From Bradyrhizobium sp. (lineage in GTDB: Bacteria; Pseudomonadota; Alphaproteobacteria; Rhizobiales; Xanthobacteraceae), in the NCBI GenBank assembly GCA_025960445.1, contig JAICIT010000201.1, forward strand, positions 1 through 5,654: 5,654 bases of DNA, written 5' to 3'. This document shows positions 1 to 5,594 of the stretch, one piece after another. The position numbers and the translations under genes were made by a program. A model generated the notes under the pieces. It was not told where the DNA came from, did not search any database, and saw only the letters and a list, made by a program, of their open reading frames with translations. Position 1 is the first letter of the stretch. Each line of letters opens with the position of its first letter.

Positions 1-768
1 CCCGAGCGCAGCAAAGAACGGCACCTTGCTCACGGACTCCCAGGTTTTCAGGAAATTGTCGCGACGGGTCTGGGCGGCAAAACCGGTTGCGAGAATGCCG
101 GTCCAGAGGCCGAACACGCCGAGGCCGCAGATCATCACAACAGCCGCGACCAACCGCCCGAGTGGCGTGATCGGCACCACATCGCCGTAACCCACGGTGG
201 TCAAAGTCACAACCGCCCACCACAACGCTGCCGGCACGCTTCCGAACGTGGCAGGCTGCACGTCGCGCTCCAGGTAGTATGCCGCGACCGAGGCGAGAAA
301 CAGTACCATCAGCAAGATCACCAGCACGCTCAGCAGCGGCCCCGACTCCTGCACAAGAACTCGGCGTAGCTGCCGCAATCCCGGCACGCCGGGTACCACC
401 TTCAGGACCCAGAACACGCTGAGTAGCCATGCCGTTTTTGGGTCAGCCCCAAACGCGAGCGCGACCGGTATTGCCAATGCGCCGATGGCGTCGACCAGTC
501 CGCGCCCGGACAACGCATAACTCAGACCGCGCCCGGCAAGGCGAGCACTGCGAAGCCGGACGACCCATTCGAACACAAAGAAAACCAGACATGCCCACAG
601 CACCGCATTGACCCAGCCGGGTGCAGCCGCATAAGCCGGCTCGTCCGTGAGCACGAGTATCATGATGATGCCGGCCGTCACCGCCACGTAGCCCGCGGCG
701 GTCATATTGCGTCCGGCCATGGCGGCCATCAGTTGCGCCAGACCAGGAAAGGCGAGCGGCTTCGTCAT
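1..768 (-). CDS. Six-TM potassium channel, MlotiK1-like (probably cyclic-nucleotide gated), 3' end cut by window edge
   Basis: Inner-membrane K+ channel; 256 codons are visible and the frame stays open to the edge. Hydrophobic segments lie at about residues 25-41 (S1), 52-72 (S2), 91-107 (S3), 112-125 (S4), 142-165 (S5) and 204-232 (S6). A pore helix (about 177-190, ALWWAVVTLT) leads into the selectivity filter TVGYGD at 191-196, which is diagnostic of K+ selectivity. The S4 region has few basic residues, arguing against strong voltage sensing. The stretches YYLERDVQPATFGSVPAALW and GLWTGILATGF closely match what I remember of Mesorhizobium MlotiK1, whose C-linker is followed at once by a cyclic-nucleotide-binding domain. 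Here the window ends in the C-linker (KTWESVSKVPFFAALG), so the CNBD itself is not seen and cNMP gating is inferred. The ATG at 768 is the first start after an in-frame TAA at 789-787. It has no Shine-Dalgarno, and Met14, 17 and 22 are alternatives. It is divergent from the CNBD gene at 1091. Confidence 0.9.
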   Translation of the reverse strand, partial: MTKPLAFPGLAQLMAAMAGRNMTAAGYVAVTAGIIMILVLTDEPAYAAAPGWVNAVLWACLVFFVFEWVVRLRSARLAGRGLSYALSGRGLVDAIGALAIPVALAFGADPKTAWLLSVFWVLKVVPGVPGLRQLRRVLVQESGPLLSVLVILLMVLFLASVAAYYLERDVQPATFGSVPAALWWAVVTLTTVGYGDVVPITPLGRLVAAVVMICGLGVFGLWTGILATGFAAQTRRDNFLKTWESVSKVPFFAALG

Positions 769-812
769 CGGGAGGTGAGCCCGTACTTAAAAAACGTGGG
801 GCGCGCGGTCAT
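765..812 (-). CDS. Possible 15-codon leader peptide overlapping the channel start
   Basis: A short ORF (MTARPTFFKYGLTSR, then TGA) lies directly before the channel gene. It has GGGGA six bases ahead of its ATG, a better ribosome-binding site than the channel has. Its stop overlaps the channel ATG as ATGA (768-765), the usual geometry of translational coupling. The channel ATG is preceded by CACCTCC, which cannot serve as a Shine-Dalgarno. This may be a leader that brings ribosomes to the channel start. It could also be chance: 15 codons give no coding statistics and I recognise no peptide family. Confidence 0.25.
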   Translation of the reverse strand: MTARPTFFKYGLTSR

Positions 813-1090
813 TGTTCGTCCCCAACCTGCCCAACAGAGGCGAGATCGTCAACGACATGCGAAAAACAGAGTTATCGGCGGGGTCCCCGCGACGGCGAGC
901 CGGCCCCGAGCTCGGCCGACACCCAGCCCACGGGAATTTTTCGGTCGGGATCGGGATAGAATACCGGACAAATGGTCGCCCTTTGGCCGTATATCAAATG
1001 CTCACGCTGACACTATTATGACCCATTATAGCGGGTGCGCACTGCAACAAGACCCGTGAGCCATTCACTCCTTAAAGTTGGTTGGACCTA
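813..1090. other. Divergent intergenic control region
   Basis: These 278 bases separate the minus-strand channel (and its possible leader) from the plus-strand CNBD gene and must hold the 5' signals of both. The left part (about 840-930) is GC-rich and includes the palindrome CCGAGCTCGG at 906-915. The right part (about 985-1035) is clearly richer in A and T, as expected for a promoter of the CNBD gene. The possible ORFs here have no homology I recognise and run through both promoter regions, so I do not call a gene. I found no convincing -35/-10 pair with 16-18 bp spacing on either strand. Confidence 0.6.
1013..1031. promoter_or_regulatory. Candidate operator: 19-bp imperfect palindrome upstream of the CNBD gene
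   Basis: CTATTATG (1013-1020), a 3-base centre ACC, then CATTATAG (1024-1031). Seven of eight base pairs match; the mismatch is 1017/1027. It is AT-rich within GC-rich DNA, lies about 60 bp before the ATG at 1091 and overlaps -10-like hexamers (TATTAT, TTATAG). Size and symmetry suit a dimeric regulator, but it does not look like a CRP/FNR site (TGTGA/TCACA or TTGAT/ATCAA), and no regulator gene is in the window. Confidence 0.3.
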
Positions 1091-1765
1091 ATGGATACCT
1101 CACATCTCTCAGAACACGCCGGCACCGCCAGCGCCCTGTTCGCGTCCGTTTTCGTCGTTGCGACCAGCACAATGCGCACGATGATCCCGCTTCGCCTGTT
1201 CGGCATTCTCTCCAACATCGTCTTTATCGCGTCCGCGATCCCGAGCCGGAGCTATCTTGTCATCGTCGTGCAGTCCCTGGTGTTGGTGCTTAATTCCTAC
1301 CGGCTGCACCAGATGCTTCAGCTGGTGCGCGACGTAAAAAAATCGGTCAACAGCGATTTATCGCTGGAATGGCTGAAGCCGTTCATGACCGAGCGCAAAT
1401 GCGCGGCCGGGGACGTGTTGTTCTACAAGGACGAGAAGGCCGAGGACATGTTTTACATTGTCAGTGGCCGGTTCAGGTTGGTCGAGTCCGGAATCGAATT
1501 TCCCATCGGCGCCATCGTCGGCGAATTTGGCATGCTGTCGCCGTCGAACGCGCGGACACAAACGCTGGAGTGCGTCGAACCCGGCGTGATCCTCAGTGTC
1601 AGCTATAGCAAGGTCGAGGAGCTCTACGTTCAGAACCCGGCCTTCGGCTTCTACTTCCTGCGCCTCACCAGCGCCCGGCTGTTTCAGAACATCGAGAAGC
1701 TCGAGCAGCGGCTCGCGCAGCAGACCGCCGCCGCGCCGATATCGGCTGCGCCGAATCCCGCTTGA
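1091..1765 (+). CDS. Membrane-anchored cyclic-nucleotide-binding protein, Popeye-like
   Basis: A 224-residue protein with three hydrophobic segments (about 12-27, 33-50 and 53-70) joined by a linker to one CNBD (about 91-200) that should face the cytoplasm. The N-terminal block (MRTMIPLRLFGILSNIVFI, then NSYRLHQM) resembles the transmembrane part of Popeye (POPDC) proteins and their bacterial relatives. In the CNBD, GEFGML (144-149) is the phosphate-binding cassette with Glu145, the usual ribose contact, and Arg155 in NARTQT is the likely phosphate contact. The cassette is about one residue longer than in CRP or MlotiK1. No helix-turn-helix follows, so it is not a transcription factor. A short Gln/Ala/Pro-rich tail closes the protein. 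The likely role is cAMP or cGMP sensing at the membrane; ligand and partner are unknown. ATG 1091 is preferred; an in-frame TTG at 1082 would add three residues. The Shine-Dalgarno is weak (GGA at 1084-1086). The stop overlaps the next gene. Confidence 0.85.
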   Translation: MDTSHLSEHAGTASALFASVFVVATSTMRTMIPLRLFGILSNIVFIASAIPSRSYLVIVVQSLVLVLNSYRLHQMLQLVRDVKKSVNSDLSLEWLKPFMTERKCAAGDVLFYKDEKAEDMFYIVSGRFRLVESGIEFPIGAIVGEFGMLSPSNARTQTLECVEPGVILSVSYSKVEELYVQNPAFGFYFLRLTSARLFQNIEKLEQRLAQQTAAAPISAAPNPA

Positions 1766-2664
1766 TTAACCGGACGCAGAAATTGGGAAGCTTCCTCTCC
1801 TCAATACGCTACCTGCTCGCCGATTTCATTGGCGAGGAAGACGCTGCGCCGCCTTTCCTGCCTGAGGGTTTGCCGGAAGCGGTTGTGTCGGAGGTCAGTG
1901 ACGGCATTCATCTGCTGATGGATTATCAAGGATCGAGTTACGCGCAGCTCTATGTGGATCGGGTACGTCGCTTCGTGGGGCGGCGCGGCGTGGATGACAA
2001 CATGCTCGGAGAAATCGCCCGGCTGATGGCTCTGCGCATGAGTTATGAAGATCCGATTCGGATCGCACAGCAGAAGCTCGCTGAATTCGAAAGGGCGGCC
2101 GGCGACCCGCGTGCTCCATCCGCCGAAATCATGCGCTTGAAATTCCGCCTCGATGAGTTGATCGGCGCGCTCCCAACCGCGGTCGCCCAGCCAGTGCTCG
2201 ATGTGCTCGAATGGATCGGCTGGACACACCGGCCGGTGGCGATCCGCTTCAGCACCAAGACACCGTGGGGCGTTCGCCGTTTGAGGATCGAGGCCTCGTT
2301 GCGGCGGTGGCGGCGGTTCTCCGGGCGATTCAAAAACGAGCACGCCTGGGTCGAACGCTGGCTGCACATGATCAGCCGCAGCCTGGAAAAGCAGCCAAGG
2401 GCGGCCTCCGCCATCGTGCAAACCGCGACCATGATCAAGGGCTACGGCGACCCGTACCGCCAGGGGCTGGCCGATTGGCACGCGATCATAAATGGTCTGG
2501 CCAAGCCGACGTTCGATGGCGTGCTGCCGTTGGCCGATCTTGCGGGCGCGATAGCCGAGGCGCGTGCCGCCGCTATGCCCGATCCGCGGCAGGTCGCGCT
2601 CAAGCGTTGCATTGCGGAGATCAGAACGAGGGCGCTTGCGTCCGCCAACGTCGCGGCGGAATAG
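1762..2664 (+). CDS. Stand-alone DUF6537 domain protein
   Basis: A 300-residue soluble, mostly helical and Arg-rich protein with no signal peptide. Residues about 47-255 resemble DUF6537, which I know as the C-terminal domain of large indolepyruvate:ferredoxin oxidoreductase (IorA/IorB-type) proteins. Visible family-like motifs are LMDYQGSSYAQLYVDRV (52-68), LRMSYEDPIRIAQQKL (91-106), LRRWRRFSGRF (180-190) and IKGYGDPYRQG (225-235). No ferredoxin, thiamine-diphosphate or pyruvate-oxidoreductase gamma domain is present, so no oxidoreductase activity can be assigned; the biochemical role is unknown. The TTG at 1762 overlaps the stop of the CNBD gene as TTGA, has no Shine-Dalgarno and probably relies on reinitiation. 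It is the most upstream start available in the frame. TTG 1783 and GTG 1885 are alternatives, and the first ATG (1918) would cut into the domain. The first 46 residues do not resemble the family. It could be a remnant of a larger enzyme, but the intact frame and operon overlap favour a working gene. Confidence 0.78.
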   Translation: MINRTQKLGSFLSSIRYLLADFIGEEDAAPPFLPEGLPEAVVSEVSDGIHLLMDYQGSSYAQLYVDRVRRFVGRRGVDDNMLGEIARLMALRMSYEDPIRIAQQKLAEFERAAGDPRAPSAEIMRLKFRLDELIGALPTAVAQPVLDVLEWIGWTHRPVAIRFSTKTPWGVRRLRIEASLRRWRRFSGRFKNEHAWVERWLHMISRSLEKQPRAASAIVQTATMIKGYGDPYRQGLADWHAIINGLAKPTFDGVLPLADLAGAIAEARAAAMPDPRQVALKRCIAEIRTRALASANVAAE

Positions 2665-2677
2665 TCGGCGGTCACGG

Positions 2678-4081
2678 TCAGGCGCTTTGCGCTGTCTTTA
2701 CGATCACCACATTGTCCTCGTGGCCGGCGTGGCGCTTCAGGTGAGCGCGTCGTAGCCCGATTTCGTCGCGCACAAACTGGTAGCCGAGCTTGAACGTGTC
2801 CAGCCCGTCAGTGCTGATGGTGCCGTCGCGCAGTCCGACCACCGCGCCGCGAAGGATTTCCTCGAGCTCGTCCTGCAGCGCTTCGAGGGCGTCGAGCGAA
2901 TTCGCGTGCTCGATGCGCTCGCCGACATCGAGAATGGCCGTGGCGAGTTGGCCGGCCTTCTCCGGCGCGACCCGGGTAATCTTGGTGTAGATGCCGGCAA
3001 AGATGGAGCCGATGACGCTGAGCGCGGCGGCGGCGAGATACAGCAGGTCGCTGTAGCGGTCCATGAACGATTTGGTATCGTCATTGATATATTCGGCAGC
3101 TCCGGGGTGCGCGACGATGAACGCGTCCTTGTCGGTGTCCGCCGGTTCAATCCTCGATCCGAAGCCGTGCTCGAGCGCGAGCTCGGTCTTGTTTTCGTAG
3201 ATCGCGCGGGCGAGATCTCCCGCGGTGGTCGGCGTCATTTTTGACTGCGCGACCAGCAACCACTGCAGTCCGATCGTGTCGAGATCGTCATCGGGAATTG
3301 CCGGCGAGGATGACAGCATGCCGGTCGGCAGCGTCTCCTCCGAAATCCAGGGATTTCGTCGCGCCAGCGCTTTTGTTTCATCGATCGCGTTTACGGTGAA
3401 GCCGCCATGCCTTGCGTATTGTTCGAAGCGCTTGTCCTTCATCAGCGTCGAGGCGTGCGCGATCGCAATGGCCGCGCCGTAACCGTTCGGGCTGAACAGC
3501 TTGTCCAGGCTCGAATTCGACGGCACCACTTGAACTCGCGAATTGCCGTCGGGCCCCTCTGATATTTCGAGCGCGTTGCGGACAAACGCCGCATTGTTCT
3601 CGCCGTCGGCCAGCACGGCAATCTTCTTTTTCCTCAACTCGGCAAGCGATTTGATCTTCTTGCTGCCCGGACTGATCAGCAGCAGCACATCATGCTCGAG
3701 GATAGCCAGTGCCCGGGCGCGCGGCGGCACTTTTGCGTCGCTGCGCAGCATCGCCAGGTCGGCCTGCCTGTGGTCGAATGCGGCGAGCGCCTTGGCGGAA
3801 TCGGAATGGTCAACGATCTTGAGACGCAGCCGCGAGTTGGTGCTCTTGAGCACCGCGGCAAGCTTGCCGGCAAAACGAGCCTCGAGGCTGTTGCCGTCAC
3901 CGACCGCGAATACCAGCGTCTCGGAATTCCTCAGCCAGCTGCGACCGCCCCATGCCACCGTCGCCACCGTGAGAATCAGTGTCAGTCCGGCAAACAACAG
4001 CACCTGCCGGCGATTGCTTCTGACCACCTGAGATCGCGCGGGCGGCTTATCCGCATTCGGCGGCGGGACGTCAGCACTCAT
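2678..4081 (-). CDS. Membrane-tethered TAXI-family solute-binding protein with cytoplasmic tail
   Basis: A 467-residue protein from ATG 4081. A basic, Pro-rich N-terminus precedes a membrane segment (about 27-44) that lacks a cleavage site and so probably acts as an anchor. A periplasmic domain (about 54-335) resembles TAXI/NMT1-like binding proteins: LVFAVGDGNSLEARFAGKLA at the first strand, then ADLAMLRSDAK, a hinge around LAILEHDVLLLISPGS, and KKIKSLAELRKKKIAV. A second membrane segment (about 346-365) is followed by a cytoplasmic tail of about 100 residues, Glu-rich and helical (GERIEHANSLDALEALQDELEEIL). Classic TAXI proteins are free periplasmic subunits of TRAP transporters. Here there are two anchors and no TRAP permease in the window, so a sensory or scaffolding role is possible. 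An in-frame GTG at 4141 would add 20 residues, but neither start has a strong Shine-Dalgarno; GGTTGGGT lies a little far before 4081. The stop is 13 bp from that of the convergent DUF6537 gene. Confidence 0.82.
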   Translation of the reverse strand: MSADVPPPNADKPPARSQVVRSNRRQVLLFAGLTLILTVATVAWGGRSWLRNSETLVFAVGDGNSLEARFAGKLAAVLKSTNSRLRLKIVDHSDSAKALAAFDHRQADLAMLRSDAKVPPRARALAILEHDVLLLISPGSKKIKSLAELRKKKIAVLADGENNAAFVRNALEISEGPDGNSRVQVVPSNSSLDKLFSPNGYGAAIAIAHASTLMKDKRFEQYARHGGFTVNAIDETKALARRNPWISEETLPTGMLSSSPAIPDDDLDTIGLQWLLVAQSKMTPTTAGDLARAIYENKTELALEHGFGSRIEPADTDKDAFIVAHPGAAEYINDDTKSFMDRYSDLLYLAAAALSVIGSIFAGIYTKITRVAPEKAGQLATAILDVGERIEHANSLDALEALQDELEEILRGAVVGLRDGTISTDGLDTFKLGYQFVRDEIGLRRAHLKRHAGHEDNVVIVKTAQSA

Positions 4082-4435
4082 GGCTTTTACCCAACCGTGA
4101 TCGGGAGATTTCCCAGCCTGACCGCGCCGCGGACCGCTCACCGACTTTGTAAATATCTAAAAAAGAACGATAATATTCCTATTGCCTGATGATATCCGTC
4201 CCCATGCGGATTGCAAATCGTCCGCTTCGGTAACCCTACCGCCGGCGCAGGTTCGTTTCCGGCCATATCGCCGTAACATCACACATGCTGTTTTTTGAGT
4301 TCCCCAACGTGCATTCTGGACCGGGAGATGTCATAAAAGGCGAATACCGGGCGCAATGCTCGGAGTTCCAGAAGAAGTCGCGCTGAACGCCGCCACCTCT
4401 TTCGTACCCCCGATCACCTGCAGCGAGGCGTCAGC
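4082..4435. other. Intergenic region between the divergent TAXI and DUF3307 genes
   Basis: About 350 bases with no gene I can support. An AT-rich block at 4150-4180, with runs of A and TAATATT, stands out and is the best place for the TAXI promoter; on the minus strand it offers TATTAT (4175-4170) as a -10-like hexamer, but no good -35 lies 16-18 bp away. The part from 4285 to 4435 should hold the DUF3307 promoter, including a T-run (TTTTTTGAG, near 4290), again without a clear hexamer pair. No intrinsic terminator was seen. Confidence 0.5.
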
Positions 4436-4843
4436 TTGTTGTTTTACCCGATCTCGTCAGTTCCGGTTGCTGCGCTGGTCGGATGGATGTTGCTTCTGAC
4501 TTTCAAGCACATCATCGCCGACTTCGTTTTGCAAAGCTCGTGGATGGCAATCGGCAAGGACCAGAAGACCGGCTGGGCACTGCCGTTGTTGGCGCATTGC
4601 CTCGTGCATTTTGCGGTGGCAATGACGCTGATCCTGATCGTCGCGCCGCGGTTCTGGTTTGTCGCGTTCATCGATTTCGCGATCCACATTACCGTCGATC
4701 GCGCCAAGGGATTTTGCGCCGCCACCTTCGGCGTGACGCAGGAGAACAAGAACCCGTGGTTCTGGACGCTGATCGGCATCGACCAGGCGCTGCATCATCT
4801 GACCGATTTTGGACTGTCGATCTTCATGGCCGCGAACCCTTGA
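4436..4843 (+). CDS. Small DUF3307 family membrane protein
   Basis: A 135-residue integral membrane protein with hydrophobic stretches at about 8-24 (VPVAALVGWMLLLTF), 49-70 (PLLAHCLVHFAVAMTLILIV) and 72-86 (RFWFVAFIDFAIHIT). The pattern HIIADFVLQSSWMAIGKDQK, then LLAHCLVHF, HITVDRAK and a late DQALHHLTDFG fits DUF3307, a family of unknown function with repeated His/Asp pairs inside or beside the membrane. The spacing of His and Asp residues could bind metal, but that is a guess. The start is a TTG at 4436 (or the next codon, TTG 4439), supported by GAGG at 4425-4428 seven bases upstream; the first ATG (4487) would remove most of the first membrane segment. The gene ends inside the 3' end of the convergent GNAT gene, sharing 20 bp. 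Nothing here links it functionally to its neighbours. Confidence 0.82.
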   Translation: MLFYPISSVPVAALVGWMLLLTFKHIIADFVLQSSWMAIGKDQKTGWALPLLAHCLVHFAVAMTLILIVAPRFWFVAFIDFAIHITVDRAKGFCAATFGVTQENKNPWFWTLIGIDQALHHLTDFGLSIFMAANP

Positions 4844-5321
4844 TCTCGCCGGGTTCAGGAGTTGCATCCTGGATCAAGATGCTCAGCCGATCCGGCCCGA
4901 CACGCCGCTCGATCGTGCGCCAGCCCAACCTTTCGTAAAAGCCAGAACGACGCGGTCGCGCGCACAGATACGTCCGCCCGAACCCGAGCGCGAAACAATC
5001 CTGCGCGGCACGGCTGACCAGCATGGCACCGATCCCGCGCCGGCGCGCGTGCGGCTCGACCCACACCGCTGCAACCCACGGCGTAAACTGCGGGCGTGCC
5101 GGGACATCGGACGCGATCGCCGAGGCCGTGCCAAGGAATTCATTGCTCACATGGGCGACCAGCGCAAAGGGGATCGGGGATCCATTCAGGTTCTCGCGGA
5201 GTCTGGTCTGGATATAAGCGAGGGGATGGCCCTCCGGCTCCCACCATGCCCGCCAAATCCGCTCGGCAACCGTATCGAAAAACTCCGGGCACTGCCGCAG
5301 GTCAGAGATGGTGAAGGGCAT
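4824..5321 (-). CDS. GNAT family N-acetyltransferase
   Basis: A 165-residue cytoplasmic protein that should transfer an acetyl group from acetyl-CoA to an amine; the substrate cannot be told from the sequence. The core shows a beta strand AAVWVEP (84-90), then the acetyl-CoA pyrophosphate loop RRRGIG (93-98, the R/Q-x-x-G-x-G/A signature) and its helix AMLVSRAAQDCFALGF (99-114). The late motif SGFYERLGW (126-134) is the usual motif B, whose Tyr often acts as the general acid. The N-terminal part (IWRAWWEPEGHPLAYIQTRL) is the variable acceptor side and is rich in Trp. Length is normal for the family. ATG 5321 is chosen because family-like sequence begins there and GAGAG lies upstream; the frame is open to a start at 5501, but those 60 residues are low-complexity Arg/Ala/Ser and look non-coding. 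The 3' end overlaps the DUF3307 gene by 20 bp. Confidence 0.88.
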   Translation of the reverse strand: MPFTISDLRQCPEFFDTVAERIWRAWWEPEGHPLAYIQTRLRENLNGSPIPFALVAHVSNEFLGTASAIASDVPARPQFTPWVAAVWVEPHARRRGIGAMLVSRAAQDCFALGFGRTYLCARPRRSGFYERLGWRTIERRVGPDRLSILIQDATPEPGEIKGSRP

Positions 5322-5594
5322 TGCTGCTCTCAGGACGCTAGTTGATGGAGCTCGTTTTAGTTGGCGCGGCTTCGGCGCGGCAGAGGATCGTTTCCACAAA
5401 GTCCGTGGCATGCTCGCTCGCCCAGCTAAGTCAAGGCAAACTTGCGCGACGCGAGCACGGCAAGCCGGCGCGCGTCTTTCTGATTCGCTTGTTCCGTTCA
5501 AGCGTTCCGCCCCAGCCCCGCCAAATACCCGCCGCCGTGGTTAACCATTCATTAGACAGTTGCATTGCATCCTGCGGACGGGGAGATTTTGCAA
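5322..5594. other. Intergenic region upstream of GNAT and of the last gene
   Basis: These 273 bases separate divergent genes. Most is GC-rich, Arg-codon-like sequence open in several frames, none with a recognisable protein. The last 60 bases turn AT-richer and hold the CtrA-like box and a short tandem repeat, TTGCATTGCAT (near 5560). No terminator, RNA gene or repeat element was seen. Confidence 0.5.
5541..5555 (+). promoter_or_regulatory. Candidate CtrA-binding box (TTAA-N7-TTAG)
   Basis: TTAACCATTCATTAG matches the CtrA consensus TTAA-N7-TTAA with one mismatch, and its first half is the well-known TTAACCAT form. It lies 39 bp before the ATG at 5595, in an AT-richer patch. CtrA is the cell-cycle and motility master regulator of alphaproteobacteria. 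A single one-mismatch match can arise by chance, so this is a candidate only. Confidence 0.35.

Noticed and set aside
906..915. CCGAGCTCGG perfect 10-bp palindrome
   Set aside because: Short, GC-rich and without a T-tract; such palindromes are common by chance in this base composition, so neither terminator nor operator is claimed.
733..1059. Open frame of 108 codons across the divergent intergenic region
   Set aside because: It runs through the control regions of both flanking genes, begins inside the channel gene, and its Arg/Pro-rich product matches nothing I know.
1801..2481. Long open frame of 226 codons on the minus strand
   Set aside because: It lies fully inside the DUF6537 gene on the opposite strand, reads as His/Arg/Pro-rich sequence with no family likeness, and is expected in GC-rich coding DNA.
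2665..2677. Possible bidirectional terminator between DUF6537 and TAXI genes
   Set aside because: Only 13 bases, with no stem or T-run.
2211..2744. Open frame of 177 codons on the plus strand
   Set aside because: Alternative frame within DUF6537 and the 3' end of the TAXI gene; Arg/Gly/Ala-rich with no recognisable motif.
3543..4031. Open frame of 162 codons on the plus strand
   Set aside because: Antisense to the TAXI gene; Ser/Arg/Leu-rich reverse-strand composition.
4206..4225. GCGGA/TCCGC and GATT/AATC inverted repeats
   Set aside because: The two arm pairs have different centres and cannot form one continuous stem; there is no T-tract.
4356..4499. 47-codon ORF overlapping the start of the DUF3307 gene
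   Set aside because: Weak Shine-Dalgarno, more than 60 bases overlap DUF3307 in another frame, and the C-terminal half is only a frame-shifted reading of that gene.
5322..5501. N-terminal extension of the GNAT gene to an ATG at 5501
   Set aside because: The extra 60 residues are Arg/Ala/Ser-rich without family likeness, while ATG 5321 has GAGAG upstream and gives normal GNAT length.
5308..5544. Open frame of 78 codons on the plus strand
   Set aside because: Overlaps the GNAT start and intergenic DNA, low-complexity basic sequence, no convincing ribosome-binding site.
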